Positions 1 to 6,156 of a DNA stretch of 11,737 nt are shown in pieces. Position 1 is the stretch's first letter; each line of letters begins with the position of its first letter. The translations under genes were made by a program, and so were the position numbers. The DNA comes from CAYGJN01 sp964350135 (GTDB lineage Bacteria > Bdellovibrionota > Bacteriovoracia > Bacteriovoracales > Bacteriovoracaceae): positions 1-11,737 of the forward strand of contig CAYGJN010000089.1 of the NCBI GenBank assembly GCA_964350135.1, given 5' to 3'. The notes beneath the pieces were generated by a model. It was not told the DNA's origin. It did no database searches and saw only the letters and a program-made list of their open reading frames with translations.

Positions 1-555
1 AAAAATAGAAAACCTAATGATAATGGAAGCTTTGGTGTAGATCTTAACAGAAATTATTCATATGGTTGGGGCACAGGTGGATCTTCTACAAATCCTAATT
101 CTGATGTTTATATGGGACCTGAAGCGTTTTCTGAGCCTGAGACTCAAGCAGTAAGAGATTTTGTTGTTTCTCATCCTAATATTAGAATTCTTCTTACCTA
201 TCACACTTATTCAGAATTAATCCTTTACCCTTGGGGAGGATCTAAAGATGACGTACTTGGTGAAGATGGAGAAATTTTTGTAAAGATGGCTGAGCAAATG
301 AGCCAATGGAATGACTATCGTCCAATGCCAGCAAGTGATCTTTATATTGCATCTGGTGATACTTGTGACTGGGCCTATGGATCACAAGGTATCTATTGTT
401 TCACCTTCGAGCTTTCGCCTGGTAGATGGGGTGGAACCTTCTATCCTGGTGATATTATAGATGAAACATTCGAAGATAATGTTGGATCTGCACTCTACCT
501 TATTGATTATAGCGATGACCCTTCAAGGGTACTTTCTGAAGAATATAACCCTTAA
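1..555 (+). CDS. Zinc carboxypeptidase, M14 family (C-terminal part, 5' end outside window)
   Basis: The reading frame is open from base 1, so the gene begins upstream; 184 codons are visible. It matches the C-terminal half of the M14 carboxypeptidase catalytic domain, which removes C-terminal residues from peptides. Counting from base 1, GVDLNRNY (residues 12-19) carries the substrate-binding Asn-Arg pair. The segment GGSS..P.S..Y.GP..FSEPE is the usual M14 loop. LLTYHTYSELILYPWG holds the third zinc ligand His68, and CFTFELSPG holds the catalytic Glu137. The first two zinc ligands (HxxE) and any signal peptide lie outside the window. Such enzymes are normally secreted or periplasmic and, in a predator, would fit prey protein digestion (inference). 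An ATG at 112 is internal to the domain and is not the real start. A strong terminator follows. Confidence 0.93.
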   Translation, partial: KNRKPNDNGSFGVDLNRNYSYGWGTGGSSTNPNSDVYMGPEAFSEPETQAVRDFVVSHPNIRILLTYHTYSELILYPWGGSKDDVLGEDGEIFVKMAEQMSQWNDYRPMPASDLYIASGDTCDWAYGSQGIYCFTFELSPGRWGGTFYPGDIIDETFEDNVGSALYLIDYSDDPSRVLSEEYNP

Positions 556-570
556 AATTCTTAGATATTA

Positions 571-597
571 GGCCAGAGCAATCTGGCCTTTTTTTTT
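571..597 (+). terminator. Rho-independent terminator after the carboxypeptidase gene
   Basis: A perfect 7-bp stem GGCCAGA/TCTGGCC (571-577 with 582-588) closes a GCAA tetraloop and is followed by nine T (589-597). It starts 16 bases after the stop codon at 555 and separates the carboxypeptidase from the gene at 654. Confidence 0.92.
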
Positions 598-653
598 GTT
601 CGTTATATGCTAAAAACTTTAAAGACAGTAAAACACAGAACAGGTACTTAGAA

Positions 654-1931
654 TTGGAAATAGATAACGCTCTAAAGCAAGAAAGAAAAGTTTCTCATAA
701 GATAACTGAAGAAGTTTTTCTACTTATTGAAGAATTAGAGCACAAACTTGTTTCTTATCAATCGAAATTAAATAAGAGAAAAATTTATTGCAAAGATGCT
801 CTTGAAACAAGTAAAAATGAACTTATTAAAGATCTACAAAGTCTTCTGCAAGCTATCGCTGGACAAAAAGAAATCGATATTCCTGTAGAGGTTTTAACTT
901 TAGGAAAAGATGTAATTGCATCAGGTGCTTGGATATCCCGTGCCTATATTCGTTATTTAAAATCTTTTTTAAACTTAGATGCTTCACCAAAAAAATATAC
1001 TCGCTCTAGAGAAAACATAGTCAAAGCAATTGCTAATAACACCTTATTTGATCATCTAAACTTAGCTCCTGAACAAATTTTCCAAGCTGTTTTCCAAGAA
1101 ATATGTCATGAGCATGATAATTTTGATTATATAACTCCTTTAAACATACCTCATATTGAAACAACGATTGTTATTGTTTCAGGTGTTCTCAACGAGTTAT
1201 ATAAAACGGCTGCATTTGAAAGAGGTGTTCAATATCTTAAAGAAAGATATGGCATTAAATATTTTGTAGCCAGAGTCCATGGCAGACAGGGCTCTACTTA
1301 TAATGCCAGGCTCATGGAAGAACAATTAATTGATTATATAAAGCAAAATCCTGATGAAAAGCTTTGGATTCTCGCCCACTCCAAGGGAGGAATTGATGCT
1401 CTACATTTTCTAAAAAGAAATCCTCAGTTTGCTGAAGATAATATTGTTGGGCTTTCGACAATTGCATCTCCTATTCAAGGTTCCCCGCATGCAGACAGTA
1501 GAGTTGTTAAAGTTTTGAGCTATCTTAATAAGCTTGAGCATACAAAAATCTATAAAACTATTGATAATGGAAGAGATGTCCTCTTGAAGAATGTACCAAG
1601 ATTTCTCTCCGAGAATTTCCAAAAGAGGTGGTTTCAAAAAAACCATAAATATTTACCAAATAATTTATTTTATAGCTCTTTGGCCCTAGAAAGTGAGTGG
1701 TATAAGGCTCACGTATGGATGTTATTAGCAAAATTAATTTTTAGAAGTGATAAACCTAATGACGGAGTTGTCGATACAGACAGAGCGCATTTTCCAAATC
1801 ATTTTCCATCAATCAATCTTGGAACTATTACAGGACATCATTTAGTTGGGACTAGGTCATCAACTTTTAACCAAGAAGCATTACTAGAATCTTATATTAT
1901 AACCTTGCACTACCTGGGTGTTCTAAAATAA
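654..1931 (+). CDS. Putative alpha/beta-hydrolase, lipase-like, with helical N-terminal region
   Basis: 425 codons from a TTG start. The frame is open upstream of 654 but has no ATG or GTG, and no Met follows until mid-protein; AGG at 642-644 is only a weak SD, so the start is uncertain. Residues 1-70 are charged and helical, possibly coiled coil. The core looks like a lipase fold: strand TTIVIVSGVL near 180, then the nucleophile elbow LAHSKGG with Ser243. NDGVVDTD gives candidate acids Asp370 and Asp374, and TGHHLVG gives candidate His395 or His396. The order Ser-Asp-His fits esterases and lipases. No signal peptide is visible, so it is probably cytosolic. Substrate is unknown; a lipid or polyester ester bond is inferred from the elbow only. 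It ends 7 bases before the convergent gene at 1939, with no visible terminator between them. Confidence 0.72.
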   Translation: MEIDNALKQERKVSHKITEEVFLLIEELEHKLVSYQSKLNKRKIYCKDALETSKNELIKDLQSLLQAIAGQKEIDIPVEVLTLGKDVIASGAWISRAYIRYLKSFLNLDASPKKYTRSRENIVKAIANNTLFDHLNLAPEQIFQAVFQEICHEHDNFDYITPLNIPHIETTIVIVSGVLNELYKTAAFERGVQYLKERYGIKYFVARVHGRQGSTYNARLMEEQLIDYIKQNPDEKLWILAHSKGGIDALHFLKRNPQFAEDNIVGLSTIASPIQGSPHADSRVVKVLSYLNKLEHTKIYKTIDNGRDVLLKNVPRFLSENFQKRWFQKNHKYLPNNLFYSSLALESEWYKAHVWMLLAKLIFRSDKPNDGVVDTDRAHFPNHFPSINLGTITGHHLVGTRSSTFNQEALLESYIITLHYLGVLK

Positions 1932-1938
1932 CAAATTC

Positions 1939-2289
1939 TTAATCTCTTTTCCTCATGGCTGCTTTAATACTATTGGGAATAACATCAACCCCTAGCCTTG
2001 CTCCTAGTTTTACAATGAATGGGATCGTAATAGGTGCAAGTGGAAGAATAAGAAAGACGCCAAGTCCAGCAGTTTTCAAAAGATCTCTAAACATCTTATT
2101 GGCTTTTTTAATATCTTTTTTAGATGCTTTGCCAAGAGTGTAGTCTGAGTATATTTCAATGATTACTATCGCATTTTGTCCTTCGCTCGCAAGGACTGTT
2201 CTAATTTTTCTGAGAATACGGATTAACCAATTTCGGATAGCGCGACTTTTCTCTGAAATCGCAACGATAAGCTTAAGAATAAAGTTCAT
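1939..2289 (-). CDS. Small LETM1-like membrane protein
   Basis: 116 aa. The ATG overlaps the stop of mglA by one base (TAATG), so it is probably translated by coupling as the last gene of the operon; no convincing SD precedes it. The N-terminal 35 residues are basic and amphipathic. The C-terminal half runs MFRDLLKTAGLGVFLILPLAP, then IPFIVKLGARLGVDVIPNSI (residues 66-108), with one likely membrane segment around 74-96. The layout R-D-L-K, hydrophobic, P..P..P, K..., V-I-P-N-S resembles the start of the LETM1 domain, where LP(N/S)xF motifs occur. LETM1 proteins are best known in mitochondria for cation/proton exchange and ribosome contact; their bacterial role is unclear. The assignment rests on motif likeness only, and the protein is far shorter than full LETM1 proteins. 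Confidence 0.62.
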   Translation of the reverse strand: MNFILKLIVAISEKSRAIRNWLIRILRKIRTVLASEGQNAIVIIEIYSDYTLGKASKKDIKKANKMFRDLLKTAGLGVFLILPLAPITIPFIVKLGARLGVDVIPNSIKAAMRKRD

Positions 2290-2882
2290 TAGGCTTCGAC
2301 ACCGCCTCTTAAATTCATAAGCACTAATTTAGATACAGCTTTAAGTGTTTCGAAAACACCATTACCCTGTATGGCCACAGCATCAAAACTTGAACAGTTA
2401 AGTTCATTGATTTTTCGTTCTAGCTCTGTCGTATCCACACGGTTTGGAAGATCTCTTTTATTCCATTGCATAACAAGTGGAATCTTTTCAATATTATAAC
2501 CCTGGCCAATAAGATTTTTCTTTAAGTTCTCATAACTTTCAATATTAGCTTCCATTCTCTCAACTTGTGAATCTGCAACAAACACAATGCCATCTACACC
2601 TCGAAGAATTAACTTTCTGCTGGCTTCATAAAAAGATTGTCCCGGTACTGTATATAAATGGAACCTAGTTTTGAAGCCTCGTATTTCACCAAGCTCCAAA
2701 GGAAGGAAATCAAAAAAGAGTGTTCTTTCATTTTCAGTATTAAGTGTTACAAGATCGTTTTTTAATCCACCACTTGTTTTTTGGTAAACATACTGAATAT
2801 TAGTCGTTTTACCACCAAGGCTTGGCCCATAGTAAACAATTTTGCAGTTAATTTCCTTTGTCTGATAATTAACAAAAGACAT
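2289..2882 (-). CDS. mglA: MglA-type small Ras-like GTPase controlling cell polarity
   Basis: 197 aa, very close to Myxococcus xanthus MglA in sequence and length. The P-loop is GPSLGGKTT (19-27), without the Asp/Thr spacing of Ras. Switch I lies around ENERTLFFDF with Arg53, switch II is TVPGQ with Gln82, and the base-specificity motif is NKRDLP (141-146). Arg53 and Gln82 sit at the same numbers as the catalytic residues of the Myxococcus enzyme, so GTP hydrolysis is expected to be preserved. MglA-GTP marks a cell pole and directs gliding and type IV pili in myxobacteria; in Bdellovibrio MglA is linked to pili and prey entry. Its ATG overlaps the stop of the roadblock gene by one base (TAATG), with GAGG seven bases upstream, which predicts coupled synthesis of GTPase and partner. 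Confidence 0.95.
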   Translation of the reverse strand: MSFVNYQTKEINCKIVYYGPSLGGKTTNIQYVYQKTSGGLKNDLVTLNTENERTLFFDFLPLELGEIRGFKTRFHLYTVPGQSFYEASRKLILRGVDGIVFVADSQVERMEANIESYENLKKNLIGQGYNIEKIPLVMQWNKRDLPNRVDTTELERKINELNCSSFDAVAIQGNGVFETLKAVSKLVLMNLRGGVEA

Positions 2883-3367
2883 TAGTTGGCCTCAAAGGTA
2901 AAAAGTTTATCAATTTCATTATCCGTTATATTGTTAAAAAGGTATTCGTCTTTTTTCGTATTTTTAATATTTTTATCTAACTTTACAATTTCCTGCATTA
3001 GCAGACTCAGAATTCTAAGCTCATTTCTCAATAAACCAGGATTAAGAATGTTTTTGTAAATACAACTTAAATAAAGTGGATCATGCTCTCTTATAAGAGT
3101 CATAAAAATACCTGAGTCGGCATCTCCAAAACTTAATTTTAACTCGTTTTGATTCTCATTTTTATCTAAAGATTTAAATGTATGTTGAGCTGCTTGCCAC
3201 ATACCACCCATTAAAGCTGATAAACTATGTCCTTTTGTGTTTCCATCTGAAAACAATAAAGTCCCATCAGCTCTTATGATAAATAATTCACTATCTTTAA
3301 GAACTAAAGTCTTATTTTTCTTTTCTTGAGTCAGTTCAGCAAGTTTATTGATTATATCTTGATTCAC
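2882..3367 (-). CDS. Roadblock/LC7-domain protein, probable MglA partner (MglB-like)
   Basis: I prefer the GTG at 3367 (161 aa, begins MNQDIINKLAELTQ). It lies 4 bases past the recR stop and has AAGGGA about ten bases upstream. A TTG at 3394 would add nine residues and overlap recR by 23 bases, with no SD. The protein looks like the roadblock/LC7 fold: helix, then strands LFIIRADGTLLFS, helix ALMGGMWQAAQHTF, strands LKLSFGDADSGIFMTLI and LYLSCIY, and a last helix. There is no signal peptide or membrane segment. Roadblock proteins bind Ras-like GTPases; Myxococcus MglB is about this size and is the GTPase-activating partner encoded just upstream of mglA. The TAATG overlap with mglA supports a pair. 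Sequence likeness to MglB itself is weak, so the GAP role is an inference. Confidence 0.8.
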   Translation of the reverse strand: MNQDIINKLAELTQEKKNKTLVLKDSELFIIRADGTLLFSDGNTKGHSLSALMGGMWQAAQHTFKSLDKNENQNELKLSFGDADSGIFMTLIREHDPLYLSCIYKNILNPGLLRNELRILSLLMQEIVKLDKNIKNTKKDEYLFNNITDNEIDKLFTFEAN

Positions 3368-3371
3368 GATC

Positions 3372-3968
3372 TTAAAATCCCTTTCTATTTTCAAGAGCTT
3401 TAGAGATAGTCATTGAATCTACATATTCTAGACTTCCACCCATAGGGATTCCAAAACCAATTCTTTCAACTTCTACTGAGAGGTCATTAATTTGGTCTTT
3501 AATAAATGAACAAGTTGCATCTCCCTCAACGGATGGATTTACAGCTAAAATAATATTGGTAATACCAAGACTTTGGATTCTACTAAACAGTAGGTTTAAC
3601 TCTAACTCTTCAGGGCCAATTCCTAGAAGTGGATTAAGTACTCCGCCCAGAACATGGTAGAGGCCCTTGTAATGGCCACTTCTCTCTATGGCCATAAGGT
3701 CATTTATTGATTCGACAACACAAATTGCTTTTGCTTCGCTTCTGGAGGGATGACTGCAAATTTCGCATTTATATTCATCACTCCATGTTCTGCATGACTC
3801 ACATTTTTTTAATTTACCTAATTCTTCAATCGCTTTAGAGAATACGCCGAGCTCTTGTTGATGCCATTGAACTAAATTTAAAACAAGTCTTGTCGCAGAC
3901 TTCTCCCCAATACTAGGAAGCCTATTAAACTGAACAACTAAATTGCGAATTGATTCAGGTAAATCCAA
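3372..3968 (-). CDS. recR: Recombination mediator protein RecR
   Basis: 198 aa, normal length. RecR acts with RecF and RecO to load RecA on gapped DNA in the cytoplasm. The N-terminal helix-hairpin-helix is RLPSIGEKSATRLVLNLV. The zinc finger has the four cysteines CESC...CEIC around residues 55-71. The Toprim domain starts at ICVVESINDLMAIE and is followed by the very typical GLYHVLGG..NPLLGIGPEEL and NPSVEGDAT. The start is a TTG at 3968, six bases after TAGGAG, which itself overlaps the ybaB stop codon at 3978-3980. It follows ybaB by nine bases, the usual dnaX-ybaB-recR order. Confidence 0.97.
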   Translation of the reverse strand: MDLPESIRNLVVQFNRLPSIGEKSATRLVLNLVQWHQQELGVFSKAIEELGKLKKCESCRTWSDEYKCEICSHPSRSEAKAICVVESINDLMAIERSGHYKGLYHVLGGVLNPLLGIGPEELELNLLFSRIQSLGITNIILAVNPSVEGDATCSFIKDQINDLSVEVERIGFGIPMGGSLEYVDSMTISKALENRKGF

Positions 3969-3977
3969 ACTCTACTC

Positions 3978-4289
3978 CTAAAATAAACCTGGGATATTAA
4001 TTCCACCAGTTACCTTAGACATTGCGCTTGAAACCATATCTTGAGATTCTTTAACTGCTTTATTAACTGCTGTTTTCACAAGGTCTTCTAGTGTTGCGAC
4101 ATCTGTTGGATCAACACATTCTCTATCTATTGAAATACTTATAATTTCTTGCTTGCCATTAATTTTGATTTTAACGACACCACCACCAATCGCTGTTTCT
4201 AATTCTCTTGCCTCAAGTTCTTTTTGAAGTGTTGCAAGTTTTGACTGCATTTGTTGTGCTTGTTTCATTAATTGATTAACATTCTTCAT
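3978..4289 (-). CDS. ybaB: Nucleoid-associated protein, YbaB/EbfC family
   Basis: 103 aa, full length for the family. It is a small dimeric DNA-binding protein associated with the nucleoid. The sequence shows the long N-terminal helix (MKQAQQMQSKLATLQKELE), then the conserved GGGVVKIKINGKQEI strand region, SIDRECVDP, and the C-terminal helix ending TGGINIPGLF. It begins two bases after the dnaX stop, with AAGGGG (4297-4302) inside the end of dnaX and seven bases before the ATG. The position between dnaX and recR is the standard one and supports a shared transcript. Confidence 0.97.
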   Translation of the reverse strand: MKNVNQLMKQAQQMQSKLATLQKELEARELETAIGGGVVKIKINGKQEIISISIDRECVDPTDVATLEDLVKTAVNKAVKESQDMVSSAMSKVTGGINIPGLF

Positions 4290-4291
4290 TT

Positions 4292-5920
4292 TTATTCCCC
4301 TTGCCCTCTTAGAATAACTTTATCTACTTTTGAATTAAACAAAGTTTGAGCTTCTAAAACATATGGATCGTTTTTAAGCTCTTCTTCTTTTTTTTGGGCC
4401 ACCACCATTTCTTTTTGTTCTGCTATATCACTTCTTTTTTGAAAGCTAATTTTTTCTTTTTTCTCATCATCAAGTTTTTCAAAATCTAAATCAATGCTCT
4501 CTTTCTCTATTTCGAAATACTCCGCAATATGATTTTTAACCCTAAGCTTTATTTTATCCTCAATAAGATAATCATAAAAAATCTCACTTGAACGATCAAA
4601 GCCTAAAACAATATGTATTTTTTCACTAGAAAATGAGCTCTCTGGTAAAATATTACCTTGCTCTAAGTTATGAGCAAGTGCTGGCTGCTCCTCTAATAAA
4701 GCATGAATGAAACCATCCCAATCTTTTGTACTTGATGGCGCACTCACTAATTCTTCAGTTTTTTTTTCTTCTACAACTTCTTGTGGTTGTGAAGTCTGAG
4801 TGACAGCTATATTTTGACCTGAGCTTTTCTCGTTAAAGAACTCTCTTCGAAGTGAAACTTTTCTTAAAATTATTTCAGAAACTTTTTCAGGGTCAACAGA
4901 TTTCATTGCCCAAGTAAAATCCTTGGCCAATATTTCAAAAATCCAAAATAGCTCAGCCCCCGAAACATTATCAAGGGATCCCTCTTTGATAACATTGTGC
5001 TGATACAACGATTTGGGATTATCCATCTTTTCAATAATAAAATAAATATAATCTAAAATGCCTTGAGTAAAATTAACCAGATCTACATTTTCACTTAAAC
5101 TCTGCTTAAAAACTTCGGCACAAGCTTTATCATCTCCCATGAGAAGTGATGAAACGACGTCTTTCAAGGATGAAGTTTTTGCAATACCTAATGACCTTGA
5201 AACTGTAGCTTCTGCAATATGCCTTTCAGTTGAAAAACTTAATACTTGGTCAAGAAGAGTCAAAGTGTCTCTGAAAGATCCTTTCCCTAATCTACATATC
5301 TTTTTTATAAGCTCTTCACTATCAAAGCCAATATTTTCTTTTACAAGTACTTCTTTAATATAATTTAAAAGTGTTTCTATACTAGCTGTTCTAAAGTCGA
5401 AACGCTGACACCTGGAAAGAACAGTGTTTAAAATTTTTGCAGGCTCTGTTGTTGCTAGAATAAAAACAACATGCTCAGGTGGTTCTTCTAATGTTTTAAG
5501 AAGAGCATTAAAGGCTGATGCTGAAAGCATATGAACTTCATCAATAATATAAACTTTTTTCCTTCCTCCCACTGGAAGGTAGTGAACATTCTCAACTAGC
5601 TGTCTAATCTGGTCAACGCCATTATTGCTTGCACCATCAATTTCTTGAACATCCATTGAACTGCCCTGATCAATTGATTTACAAGAAGGACAAACTCCAC
5701 ATGGATTAAAATCGTCTTGAATAGAATTGCAGGTTAAGGCTTTTGAGAAAATTCTAGCGGCGGTAGTTTTTCCAATTCCTCTTGTTCCTGTGAACAAATA
5801 AGCGTGCGCAATATTATTATTTTTCAAAGAATTTACTAAGGATTTTGTAATATGCTCTTGCCCAATAATTTCATCGAATTTTTGGGGTCTAAGTTTTCTG
5901 GCAAGGACTAAATAACTCAT
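4292..5920 (-). CDS. dnaX: DNA polymerase III subunits tau (and probably gamma)
   Basis: 542 aa from the ATG at 5920, which has AGGA seven bases upstream and begins MSYLVLARKLRPQKFDEIIGQ, the normal DnaX N-terminus. An open GTG at 5962 would add 14 residues but lies inside the SRP RNA and has no SD. It is the motor of the replicative clamp loader. Visible motifs: Walker A GTRGIGKT (45-52), zinc module Cys64/74/77/80, Walker B DEVH (127-130), sensor 1 ATTEP, SRC (169-171) and sensor 2 GSFRD with Arg217. These AAA+ and collar domains take up the first ~370 residues. The C-terminal part is poorly conserved and charged, as expected for the tau-specific region. An A9 tract at codons 385-388 has early stops in both other frames (separate entry), predicting a gamma form of about 388 aa. 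Confidence 0.97.
   Translation of the reverse strand: MSYLVLARKLRPQKFDEIIGQEHITKSLVNSLKNNNIAHAYLFTGTRGIGKTTAARIFSKALTCNSIQDDFNPCGVCPSCKSIDQGSSMDVQEIDGASNNGVDQIRQLVENVHYLPVGGRKKVYIIDEVHMLSASAFNALLKTLEEPPEHVVFILATTEPAKILNTVLSRCQRFDFRTASIETLLNYIKEVLVKENIGFDSEELIKKICRLGKGSFRDTLTLLDQVLSFSTERHIAEATVSRSLGIAKTSSLKDVVSSLLMGDDKACAEVFKQSLSENVDLVNFTQGILDYIYFIIEKMDNPKSLYQHNVIKEGSLDNVSGAELFWIFEILAKDFTWAMKSVDPEKVSEIILRKVSLRREFFNEKSSGQNIAVTQTSQPQEVVEEKKTEELVSAPSSTKDWDGFIHALLEEQPALAHNLEQGNILPESSFSSEKIHIVLGFDRSSEIFYDYLIEDKIKLRVKNHIAEYFEIEKESIDLDFEKLDDEKKEKISFQKRSDIAEQKEMVVAQKKEEELKNDPYVLEAQTLFNSKVDKVILRGQGE
4759..4767 (-). other. A9 slippery tract in dnaX (probable tau/gamma switch)
   Basis: On the coding strand nine A lie in frame as GAA AAA AAA ACT, codons 385-388. 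One extra base, or a -1 ribosomal slip on A_AAA_AAA, gives E-K-K-N and then TGA at once. One base fewer gives E-K-K-L-K-N and then TAG. Either way the product keeps the ATPase and collar domains and loses the tau-specific end. Thermus dnaX is known to use an A9 run with transcriptional slippage, and E. coli dnaX a -1 frameshift on A_AAA_AAG. No SD-like stimulator or strong hairpin was evident around this tract, which leans toward transcriptional slippage (inference). Confidence 0.65.
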
Positions 5921-5940
5921 GAAGGAATCCTGATTCAAAA

Positions 5941-6042
5941 CGGCAGCTCTATCCACTTTCACACAGTTTCAGGACTTACCGTTGCTCCGTTCCCGGCCTG
6001 GCGGAGTTGGCCCATTCACAATTGAAAGCAATAAAACTGCCG
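5941..6042 (-). ncRNA. ffs: Signal recognition particle RNA, small bacterial (4.5S-like) type
   Basis: The conserved domain IV is plain on the minus strand: CAGG (6000-5997), CCG, tetraloop GGAA (5993-5990), CGG, AGCA (5986-5983), the same 3+4+3 spacing as in E. coli 4.5S RNA. The ends pair: GGCAG near 6041-6037 with CTGCC near 5946-5942. Further up the arm, CTTTCA (6029-6024) pairs with TGAAAG (5962-5957). This is the long hairpin of the small SRP RNA, which binds Ffh and FtsY for co-translational membrane targeting. The predicted length is about 100 nt; the 5' end is inferred from the promoter and the 3' end from the closing stem. Only four T (5940-5937) follow, so termination would be weak and dnaX is probably reached by read-through. 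Confidence 0.9.
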
Positions 6043-6047
6043 CCCCC

Positions 6048-6076
6048 ATGTTATTCCGAGCACATGCCTCTGTCAA
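6048..6076 (-). promoter_or_regulatory. Sigma70-type promoter for ffs and the dnaX operon
   Basis: On the minus strand a perfect -35 TTGACA (6076-6071) is followed by a 17-base spacer and -10 TAACAT (6053-6048, four of six matches). The expected start is near 6042-6041, which is the first base of the closing stem of the SRP RNA. No other promoter candidate is visible between here and dnaX. Confidence 0.82.
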
Positions 6077-6117
6077 AGAAGCTAACTCTTTAATATTATT
6101 GACTTTTCCGGCACCTA

Positions 6118-6155
6118 CTAAGACCTCACCTGCAAGCTACCGATAGAGGGCTTAG
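6118..6155 (+). promoter_or_regulatory. Leader hairpin holding the ribosome binding site of the LysM-like gene
   Basis: CTAAG (6118-6122) pairs with CTTAG (6151-6155) and CCTC (6124-6127) with GAGG (6146-6149), with one A/G mismatch and an 18-base loop. The right arm contains the SD GAGGG (6146-6150) and ends one base before the ATG at 6157. Folding would block translation. CGG at 6108-6110 could also pair with CCG at 6140-6142 in the loop, but that is only three pairs. No known riboswitch consensus was recognised. A possible -10 TATTAT lies at 6094-6099 without a good -35. Confidence 0.4.
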
Positions 6156-6156
6156 A

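Noticed and set aside
1410..1646. 78-codon minus-strand frame inside the hydrolase gene
   Set aside because: Antisense to a strong coding frame, no SD, and the protein shows no coherent domain.
1955..2143. 62-codon plus-strand frame over the LETM1-like gene
   Set aside because: Antisense shadow of the operon gene, which has better coupling and composition.
4388..4395. A8 tract near the 3' end of dnaX as a second slippage site
   Set aside because: A -1 slip would reach a stop after a few codons but remove only the last ~25 residues, so it gives no gamma-like product; a chance run in a Lys/Glu-rich segment is likely.
5139..5363. 74-codon plus-strand frame inside dnaX
   Set aside because: Antisense to a conserved part of dnaX, no supporting signals.
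6077..6156. Riboswitch upstream of the LysM-like gene
   Set aside because: Compared from memory with cyclic di-GMP, preQ1, TPP and SAM types; none of their conserved cores is present, so only the SD hairpin is reported.
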